From positions 1 to 6,485 of the forward strand of contig JAICLG010000179.1 of NCBI GenBank assembly GCA_025927515.1: a stretch of DNA of 6,485 nt, read 5' to 3'. Of this stretch, positions 1 through 4,691 are shown in pieces. Under the pieces are notes generated by a model that saw nothing but the letters and a program-made list of their open reading frames with translations, had not been told where the DNA came from and did not search any database. Source of the DNA: Hyphomicrobium sp. GTDB lineage: Bacteria; Pseudomonadota; Alphaproteobacteria; Rhizobiales; Hyphomicrobiaceae. Both the position numbers and the translations under genes were made by a program. Numbering within the stretch: position 1 is the stretch's first letter; every line of letters begins with the position of its first letter.

Positions 1-29
1 AACGAGCAGCAGGACCTGAAGCATCGTGA
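1..29 (+). CDS. C-terminal tail of an upstream gene (partial, product unknown)
   Basis: Two frames could carry the end of a gene entering from the left. Frame 3 ends at a TGA at 27-29, and this TGA overlaps the GTG start of the next gene in a GTGA arrangement, a common form of translational coupling. Its last visible residues are RAAGPEAS. Frame 1 stays open to a TAA at 55-57 and would overlap the next gene by 32 bases. I prefer frame 3 because of the four-base overlap. In related alphaproteobacteria this position is often held by a ubiquinol-cytochrome c chaperone (Cbp3-like) gene. That is recalled gene order, not something visible here, and too little sequence remains to name the product. 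Confidence 0.3.
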
Positions 30-547
30 CCGAACCTTTGAACGACTGGACACATAACGTTACGGACATTCCTTCCGGCGGCCTCGATCGTGAGCGCGAA
101 GCAATGGAGAACGAGCGGGCGGCCATTGCAGGCGCGCTTCACCTCTTGCAGCTGCCCAAACTCGTTGCGCGCTATCGCATCAAGTCCCTTTCCGGAGGCA
201 GCTACAGACTCTCCGGAAAAGTGATTGCCGACGTCGAGCAGCCCTGCGTCGTCACGCTTGATCCGGTGGCGGCGAAAGTCGAGGCGCCTTTCGATGTCGA
301 ATTCCGGCCCCAGGTCGAGACCGCCGACAATGACGAGGACGCGAGCGTGCTCTCCGGGCCTGACGTCGACGTCCTGGAGCGAGGCACCATCCCGGTGGGC
401 CGCATTGTCTTCGAAACGGTTTCGGCATCGTTGGATCCCTATCCGCGCCGTCCCGATGCTGAGTTCAATTGGCGTGACCCACACGCTGGCGAACCCGGAA
501 AAACCAGCCCTTTCGCGGCGTTATCGAAGCTTCGGGACAAGACGTGA
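26..547 (+). CDS. DUF177 / YceD-family protein
   Basis: This 173-residue soluble protein matches the alphaproteobacterial form of DUF177. The N-terminal part has the usual acidic and arginine-rich helix (about residues 21-35) and an LPKLVARYRI segment near 43-52. A beta-rich core follows with QPCVVTLDPV at 72-81 (Cys74 is the only cysteine), then an acidic loop at about 99-119. The family-typical LDPYPRRPDAEF lies at 136-147, and the SPFAALSKL ending at 161-169. The E. coli relative YceD and plant homologues are linked to 23S rRNA accumulation or processing; a role here is inferred from family. The GTG start is chosen because the preceding NDWTH...DIP segment is family-like and the next ATG (position 104) would remove it. 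The start overlaps the probable upstream stop by four bases. Many bacteria place rpmF between this gene and plsX, but none is present here. Confidence 0.9.
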   Translation: MTEPLNDWTHNVTDIPSGGLDREREAMENERAAIAGALHLLQLPKLVARYRIKSLSGGSYRLSGKVIADVEQPCVVTLDPVAAKVEAPFDVEFRPQVETADNDEDASVLSGPDVDVLERGTIPVGRIVFETVSASLDPYPRRPDAEFNWRDPHAGEPGKTSPFAALSKLRDKT

Positions 548-587
548 ACGGCCGCTGCGGCAACCGTGCATGAGCCGCGTTTTCGCC

Positions 588-615
588 TTGTTCCAGAACT
601 TCAAAAGGCTATGGT
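588..615 (+). promoter_or_regulatory. weak candidate promoter ahead of plsX
   Basis: In the 155-base gap before plsX, TTGTTC (588-593) and TATGGT (610-615) are separated by 16 bases, resembling a sigma-70-type promoter. A second -10-like TATGAT at 645-650 has no matching -35 box at a suitable distance. The gap shows no tRNA-like structure, no rpmF reading frame and no terminator. This is a pattern match only. Confidence 0.25.
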
Positions 616-702
616 CTCGACGAATTTCGGGGTCAAACAGGGTCTATGATCCGGTTCGGCGCACGGTCGTGCCGGACACGGGTTCACGGGCAATCGGCAA
701 GC

Positions 703-1791
703 ATGGCGAGCCAAAAGGTAATCGCACTCGACGCAATGGGCGGGGATCATGGACCTGAGGTTCTGGTTCCTGGAGCGGCACTCTCGCTCGAACGCCAACC
801 GGCGCTGAACTTTATTTTTTTCGGGCAGCAAGCGCGTGTCGAAGCCGTGCTCAAGGCGTATCCGAAGCTCGCCGCTCGATCCCGCATCGTGCACACCGAC
901 CATGTCATCGCGATGGACGAGAAGCCCAGCCAGGCGCTCCGCCGGGGCAAGGGTTCGAGCATGTGGCTCGCTCTTGACGCCGTAAAAACAGGTGAGGCCG
1001 ACGCCGCCGTTTCGGCAGGCAACACCGGCGCGCTGATGGCGATCGCCAAGCTCCTGTTGCGGCCCATCACCGGCATCGAACGGCCTGCGATCGCGGCGCT
1101 CTGGCCGACCGTCAAGTCGGAATGCATCGTCCTTGACGCCGGGGCGAACATTGGCGCGACGGCCGCTCAGCTCACGGATTATGCGCTGATGGGCGCTGCA
1201 ATGGCTCGTGCCGTCTTTCATATCGAGCGGCCGTCGGTCGGCCTTCTGAATGTCGGCACCGAGGAAATGAAGGGCAACGAGGATGTGAAGGCCGCGCACG
1301 CGCTGCTGAAATCGGCGGAGTCGCTGCCCTTGGACTACAAAGGGTTCGTGGAAGGCGATCAGATCGGGCAGGGGGCCGTCGATGTCGTCGTGGTCGAGGG
1401 GTTCGCGGGAAATATCGCTCTCAAGACGGCAGAGGGCACGGCGCGCCAGATTGGGACATACCTTAGGGCTGCAATGACGAGTTCGTTAATGAGTAAATTA
1501 GGCGCCCTATTTGCGCAGGGCGGATTCCGCGTGCTCAAGGAGAAAATGGACCCGCGCCGCGTTAACGGCGGGACGTTTCTGGGACTGAACGGCATTGCGG
1601 TGAAGAGCCACGGCGGCGCCGATGCCTTTGGATTTGCGAGTGCGGTCGATCTTGCTTACGAAATGGCGGATTCCGGCCTGATTGCGCGGTTAACGGCCGA
1701 CATCGACGGTTTTCATCATCGGCTGTCGGCGGCCGGTCCCGGCGGCATGCCGCCCGAACGTTCTGCCGGCGGCGCGCTCGGAAAGGGCTAG
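703..1791 (+). CDS. plsX: phosphate acyltransferase PlsX
   Basis: PlsX converts acyl-ACP and phosphate to acyl-phosphate, the acyl donor for PlsY in the first step of phospholipid synthesis; it is a peripheral membrane enzyme. From the ATG at 703 the product has 362 residues, near the usual PlsX length of about 330-350. Visible family motifs are VIALDAMGGDHGP (6-18), SAGNTGALMA (104-113), VLDAGANIGA (143-152), LLNVGTEEMKGNE (181-193), VEGFAGNIALKTAEG (231-245) and KSHGGADAFGF (301-311). The last 20 or so residues are a glycine/alanine-rich tail outside the conserved fold. An in-frame ATG at 646 would add 19 residues; I reject it because PlsX proteins normally begin just before the VIALDAMGGD strand. 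Neither start has a good Shine-Dalgarno sequence, so the start is the least certain part. The stop lies two bases before the fabH start, so the two are translated from one message. Confidence 0.95.
   Translation: MASQKVIALDAMGGDHGPEVLVPGAALSLERQPALNFIFFGQQARVEAVLKAYPKLAARSRIVHTDHVIAMDEKPSQALRRGKGSSMWLALDAVKTGEADAAVSAGNTGALMAIAKLLLRPITGIERPAIAALWPTVKSECIVLDAGANIGATAAQLTDYALMGAAMARAVFHIERPSVGLLNVGTEEMKGNEDVKAAHALLKSAESLPLDYKGFVEGDQIGQGAVDVVVVEGFAGNIALKTAEGTARQIGTYLRAAMTSSLMSKLGALFAQGGFRVLKEKMDPRRVNGGTFLGLNGIAVKSHGGADAFGFASAVDLAYEMADSGLIARLTADIDGFHHRLSAAGPGGMPPERSAGGALGKG
1782..1787 (+). promoter_or_regulatory. ribosome binding site of fabH
   Basis: AAAGGG lies six bases before the GTG at 1794, inside the last codons of plsX. 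It supports GTG 1794 as the fabH start and tight translational linkage of the two genes. Confidence 0.6.
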
Positions 1792-1793
1792 GC

Positions 1794-2774
1794 GTGGTCG
1801 CAGTTCTTCGCTCTGTCATTCGTGGCGTTGGCGCGCACTTGCCTAAACGCGTCGTGTCGAATGACGATCTTTCGAAAATCGTCGATACGAGCGACGCGTG
1901 GATCCAGGAGCGCTCGGGAATCGTCAATCGGCATATCGCGGATGAATCGGAGAAAACGTCCGATCTCGGCGCGGCGGCAGCAAAGCAAGCCCTGGTGCGC
2001 GCGGGGATCGATCCGGTCGATATCGATCTCATCGTATGCGCGACGGCAACGCCCGACCGAACGTTTCCGGCGACCGCGGTTCGAATTCAATCGATGCTCG
2101 GCGTTACGAAGGGCGCGGCCTTCGACGTGCAGGCCGTGTGCTCCGGCTTCGTCTACGCACTGACGATAGCCGACAACTTCCTGAAGACCGGGCAATCGAA
2201 ACGCGCGCTGGTTATCGGCGCGGAGACATTCTCACGTATTCTGGACTGGTCGGACCGTTCGACGTGCGTGTTGTTCGGAGACGGCGCCGGAGCGATCGTA
2301 CTCGAAGCTCAGCCGCAGCACGGAAGCAGGGACGATCGAGGAATCCTCGCGACGCGTATCAGGTCGGATGGCCGCTACGAGGATCTGCTTTATGTCGATG
2401 GCGGACCGGGATCGACGAAGAGTGTCGGACACCTGCGCATGAACGGTCGCGAAGTCTTCCGCCATGCCATCCAGAAGATCTCGGGCGTTATCGAAGAGAC
2501 GCTCGTTGAAACCGGATACGCGGCGGACGAAATCGACCTTTTCATTCCGCATCAGGCGAACAAGCGCATTCTCGACGGTATCGCGAAAAAACTGGGCGTC
2601 GATCCCGAGAAAATCGTGATGACGTTACACAAGCACGGCAACACGTCGGCCGCATCGATCCCGCTGGCGCTCAATGATGCCTTCGAAGCCCATAGGGTCA
2701 AGGAAGGCAGCCTGATCCTGATGGAAGCCATGGGCGGCGGATTTACCTGGGGCGCGGCGCTGGCGCGCTGGTAG
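1794..2774 (+). CDS. fabH: beta-ketoacyl-ACP synthase III (FabH)
   Basis: FabH condenses an acyl-CoA primer, usually acetyl-CoA, with malonyl-ACP to begin type II fatty acid synthesis in the cytoplasm. The product has 326 residues, normal for the family. The catalytic triad is intact: Cys116 in AVCSGF, His253 in PHQANKRI and Asn283 in HGNTSA. These correspond to Cys112, His244 and Asn274 of the E. coli enzyme. The N-terminal GVGAHLPKRVVSN (11-23), TSDAWIQERSGI (32-43), FGDGAGAIVLE (161-171) and the C-terminal MGGGFTWGAAL (313-323) are also family hallmarks. The GTG start is supported by AAAGGG six bases upstream and by the position of the first strand (SVIRGVGAHLP). Co-transcription with plsX, two bases away, is typical and ties chain initiation to phospholipid precursor supply. 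Primer preference (acetyl versus branched) cannot be read reliably from sequence alone. Confidence 0.97.
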   Translation: MVAVLRSVIRGVGAHLPKRVVSNDDLSKIVDTSDAWIQERSGIVNRHIADESEKTSDLGAAAAKQALVRAGIDPVDIDLIVCATATPDRTFPATAVRIQSMLGVTKGAAFDVQAVCSGFVYALTIADNFLKTGQSKRALVIGAETFSRILDWSDRSTCVLFGDGAGAIVLEAQPQHGSRDDRGILATRIRSDGRYEDLLYVDGGPGSTKSVGHLRMNGREVFRHAIQKISGVIEETLVETGYAADEIDLFIPHQANKRILDGIAKKLGVDPEKIVMTLHKHGNTSAASIPLALNDAFEAHRVKEGSLILMEAMGGGFTWGAALARW

Positions 2775-2789
2775 CCACGCTGCGGCGGC

Positions 2790-2811
2790 TTTGAAAAGCG
2801 CACTTCTCAAA
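2790..2811. repeat. imperfect palindrome / possible hairpin after fabH
   Basis: TTTGAAAAG (2790-2798) and CTTCTCAAA (2803-2811) are complementary over nine pairs with one A-C mismatch, around a four-base loop, CGCA. The arm is AT-rich and is followed by AATTATTTC rather than a clean T-run. It starts 16 bases after the fabH stop. It could be a weak terminator of the plsX-fabH message or a protein-binding palindrome ahead of ihfA; sequence does not decide. Confidence 0.3.
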
Positions 2812-2828
2812 AATTATTTCGCGTGTTT

Positions 2829-2841
2829 CTTCAACGCATTA
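2829..2841 (+). promoter_or_regulatory. possible IHF-binding site upstream of ihfA
   Basis: The stretch CTTCAACGCATTA matches the E. coli IHF consensus (WATCAA, four free bases, TTR) at seven of nine specified positions; the first two are mismatched. An AT-rich tract at 2809-2819 lies 5' of it, the side where the A-tract sits in strong IHF sites such as lambda H'. It abuts the predicted -35 box at 2844. E. coli ihfA is known to be autoregulated; extending that here is inference. Confidence 0.3.
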
Positions 2842-2843
2842 CG

Positions 2844-2872
2844 TTGACCCCGCGACCAACTGCCGCTACCAA
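2844..2872 (+). promoter_or_regulatory. probable sigma-70-type promoter of ihfA
   Basis: TTGACC (2844-2849) is a five-of-six match to the -35 consensus. It is followed after 17 bases by TACCAA (2867-2872), within CTACCAATATAGG. The short loose -10 with a preceding C fits alphaproteobacterial housekeeping promoters. It would start transcription roughly 25-30 bases before the ihfA ATG and separate ihfA from the plsX-fabH message, although read-through remains possible. Confidence 0.5.
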
Positions 2873-2894
2873 TATAGGTCGACGTTGCGTTCGG

Positions 2895-2900
2895 TAGGAG
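2895..2900 (+). promoter_or_regulatory. ribosome binding site of ihfA
   Basis: TAGGAG lies seven bases before the ATG at 2908. It is one of the two strongest Shine-Dalgarno sequences in the window and fixes the ihfA start. Confidence 0.8.
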
Positions 2901-2907
2901 AAAACAG

Positions 2908-3213
2908 ATGGTCGGCAAGACGTTGACGAGGGCTGATTTAGCCGAGGCCGTCGTTGCAAAAGTTGGGCTGCCGCGAAACGAGAGTCAGGATCTCGTGGAA
3001 CGCGTGCTCGACGAAATTTCCGGCAGCCTCGCCGAAGGCGATGCGGTCAAGCTCTCTTCGTTCGGCTCGTTCGGTATCCGGCAGAAGGGTGAGCGCGTCG
3101 GGCGCAATCCTAAGACGGGCGAGGAAGTGCCCATCACACCGCGGCGCGTTTTGGTGTTCCGGCCGTCGAACATCATGAAGGATCGCATCAACAAAGGGCA
3201 TGTGAAGCGCTAA
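2908..3213 (+). CDS. ihfA: integration host factor subunit alpha
   Basis: IHF alpha pairs with IHF beta, encoded elsewhere, to bend DNA sharply at specific sites in the nucleoid, affecting transcription, replication and recombination. The 101-residue length is normal. The N-terminal TLTRADLAEAV helix (5-15) leads to the SSFGSFGIRQKGER strand region (50-63). The beta-arm RNPKTGEEVPI follows at 66-76. Pro68 in this arm is the intercalating residue, equivalent to Pro65 in E. coli. The C-terminal RVLVFRPSNIMKDRIN (80-95) is characteristic of the alpha subunit rather than HU or IHF beta. The ATG is fixed by TAGGAG seven bases upstream. It probably has its own promoter in the preceding spacer, possibly with an IHF site beside it. 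The position between fabH and a MerR regulator is a conserved alphaproteobacterial arrangement. Confidence 0.96.
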   Translation: MVGKTLTRADLAEAVVAKVGLPRNESQDLVERVLDEISGSLAEGDAVKLSSFGSFGIRQKGERVGRNPKTGEEVPITPRRVLVFRPSNIMKDRINKGHVKR

Positions 3214-3215
3214 CC

Positions 3216-3234
3216 CCGTTGCTTCAGGCAACGG
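3216..3234. terminator. stem-loop directly after ihfA (possible terminator)
   Basis: CCGTTGC (3216-3222) and GCAACGG (3228-3234) form a perfect seven-pair, GC-rich stem with loop TTCAG, two bases after the ihfA stop. No T-run follows, so it is not a textbook intrinsic terminator. It could attenuate read-through into the MerR gene or protect the 3' end of the ihfA message. Confidence 0.4.
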
Positions 3235-3294
3235 CGGTTCGGGGACCATTCGGTGCGGCCGCAAATCGCGTCCGCGGCACAGTTCGGTAAAATC

Positions 3295-3301
3295 GGAGAG
3301 G
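3295..3301 (+). promoter_or_regulatory. ribosome binding site deciding the MerR start
   Basis: GGAGAGG lies eight bases before the ATG at 3310. It settles the start there rather than at the in-frame GTG at 3253, which lacks such a sequence. Confidence 0.75.
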
Positions 3302-3309
3302 CAAGGGCG

Positions 3310-3852
3310 ATGAACAAATCGGCGGAAGCATTTCGCACGATCGGAGAAGTCGCCGACGAATTAGAGATCCCGAAGCACGTTCTGCGCTTTTGGGAAGGGC
3401 GCTTCCCGCAAATACGGCCCATGAAGCGCGGCGGTGGCCGGCGCTATTATCGTCCCGAAGACATGGAGCTATTGCGTGGCATTCGAGCGTTGCTGCACGC
3501 CGAAGGCTACACGATCAGGGGCGTGCAGAAGATTTTGCGCGAGCACGGCGTCGATCAGGTCAAGGCCGCCGCTCGGAGGAAACCGACGCCTGAAGCGGTG
3601 ACTTTGCCCGCGCCGGTCGCGCGCAAGCGTGGCCGCAAACCAATCGCCGGCCGCGCGCCGAGCGCGTCGGCGCAGCCGCCATCAGGACCGCCGGCGGCGG
3701 TGCCAAGCCCGACACGAGATGCAAATGTTCTCGTTTTTTCGGCCATTCGCGAGCTTCAGATCGCACGCGCTATCTTGCTGGGACAGCCACTCAATCAAGT
3801 CGGTGCCGGTGCACCGGCTGAATTGAAAAAGGCGCGCGCCGGGCGGACGTAA
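3310..3852 (+). CDS. MerR-family transcriptional regulator
   Basis: The 180-residue product has a MerR-type winged helix-turn-helix at the N-terminus: FRTIGEVADELEIPKHVLRFWE (8-29), then FPQIRPMKRGGGRRYYRPED (32-51) and helix LLRGIRALLHAEGYTIRGVQ (54-73). Residues about 85-137 are a linker rich in proline, alanine and arginine. It contains RKRGRKP (105-111), which resembles an AT-hook DNA minor-groove motif. A short hydrophobic C-terminal helix (about 138-158) may serve dimerisation. There is no metal-binding cysteine pattern, so a metal sensor such as true MerR is unlikely; the ligand and targets are unknown. The start is set by GGAGAGG eight bases upstream; the longer GTG 3253 form adds 19 residues not expected for the family. 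A regulator of this type after ihfA is conserved in alphaproteobacteria. It may share a message with ihfA unless the stem-loop at 3216-3234 terminates. Confidence 0.9.
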   Translation: MNKSAEAFRTIGEVADELEIPKHVLRFWEGRFPQIRPMKRGGGRRYYRPEDMELLRGIRALLHAEGYTIRGVQKILREHGVDQVKAAARRKPTPEAVTLPAPVARKRGRKPIAGRAPSASAQPPSGPPAAVPSPTRDANVLVFSAIRELQIARAILLGQPLNQVGAGAPAELKKARAGRT

Positions 3853-3890
3853 GCGCGCGGACTGCGGAAAATCCGGCTCGATTAAATCTT

Positions 3891-4637
3891 GTGTTGTTCA
3901 ATCTGGGCGCGAGCCGCGTGGTCGTTTCAGATCTTGAAATCGTTTTCGTCGATCTTGATGCTTCGTGTGCCCTCCTCGAAGCGGAAGAAGCGCGCACGCC
4001 GCGGCTGGGAGCAGCGGATATCGTTCGCGCGGCGCGCCTTGCCGGCGATCGGCGAGAGCAGCAGCTTTGGCGCGGGGCACGCATTGCATTGCGCGTCGTT
4101 CTCGAGCGCATGGCCGGTCCGGGAATACGCGGCGTCGATTTCGAAATCGCAACGGGCGGGCGGCCGGCGCTGGGTGCGGGGCAGCCGCATTTCAGCGTCT
4201 CTCATACCGATGCGGTTGCGCTGATCGCTGTGTCGCGTCTGGTTCCTGTTGGAGTAGACATCGAGAGAGTGCGGGAACTGTCGATGAATGCCGACCGCCG
4301 CAGCCGGATCGTTGCGGCGGCCGCAGGCTCTGCGCCGGATGTCTCGTTCGATACCAGCAGCAACGCGGACGTTCTAAGGGCGTGGGTCAGGCTCGAAGCG
4401 ATCGCGAAAGCGCGGGGCAGCGGTATTGGCGTGGTGCTGACCGAGGCGGGCGTCATCGGCGATCAAGCCACTCAAGGTGGGGATCATCGCGGCCTTTCCG
4501 TTGCAGCACTAAGCGTGCCGCAGCCTTATATTGCCGCCATCGCCGCGCCTGAGCTTTTGGAAAATATTACGGTACAGACGTTTCCCTCGCGAGCCGACGA
4601 GCTCGACGCATTCAGAGCTCGATCGGCCGGACAATAG
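3891..4637 (+). CDS. Sfp-type 4'-phosphopantetheinyl transferase superfamily protein
   Basis: Such enzymes move phosphopantetheine from CoA to a serine of a carrier protein, activating ACP, polyketide or peptide synthase domains. The 248-residue length fits the Sfp/Gsp type, not the short AcpS type. Motifs appear in order: GRPAL (90-94), FSVSHT (101-106), GVDIERV (121-127) and AWVRLEAIAKARGSGI (164-179). The expected magnesium ligands are present as Asp123, Glu125 and Glu169, together with Trp165 and Lys173. The usual lysine of WxxKEA is Leu168, with Arg167 beside it. The N-terminal half (17-75) has the common VDLD...R...LR pattern. The start is uncertain: GTG 3891 has no clear ribosome site, and GTG 3918 is an alternative that keeps all motifs. 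It lies 38 bases after the MerR gene and near plsX-fabH, but the carrier it modifies is not visible. The C-terminal 25 residues are unlike the core. Confidence 0.85.
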   Translation: MLFNLGASRVVVSDLEIVFVDLDASCALLEAEEARTPRLGAADIVRAARLAGDRREQQLWRGARIALRVVLERMAGPGIRGVDFEIATGGRPALGAGQPHFSVSHTDAVALIAVSRLVPVGVDIERVRELSMNADRRSRIVAAAAGSAPDVSFDTSSNADVLRAWVRLEAIAKARGSGIGVVLTEAGVIGDQATQGGDHRGLSVAALSVPQPYIAAIAAPELLENITVQTFPSRADELDAFRARSAGQ

Positions 4638-4691
4638 CAACGCGCGCGCGCCGCATCGTGAGGGGACGTCGAGGAAGCGACGCGCTCCAGC

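Noticed and set aside
548..702. Search for rpmF (ribosomal protein L32) between the DUF177 gene and plsX
   Set aside because: No frame in the gap encodes the L32 start or its zinc-type cysteines. In alphaproteobacteria rpmF is commonly elsewhere, so the absence is not notable.
815..821. Run of seven T in plsX as a slippage site
   Set aside because: It encodes an ordinary F-I-F-F hydrophobic strand in an intact enzyme; nothing suggests an alternative product.
601..1299. Long minus-strand open frame antisense to plsX
   Set aside because: It mirrors a strong, motif-complete plsX; GC-rich coding DNA commonly leaves antisense frames open. Its translation shows no family features.
4667..4682. Small inverted repeat CGTCG / CGACG between the convergent genes, as a bidirectional terminator
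   Set aside because: Only five pairs with a six-base loop and no T-run on either strand; expected by chance in GC-rich sequence. The 54-base convergent gap shows no other clear signal.
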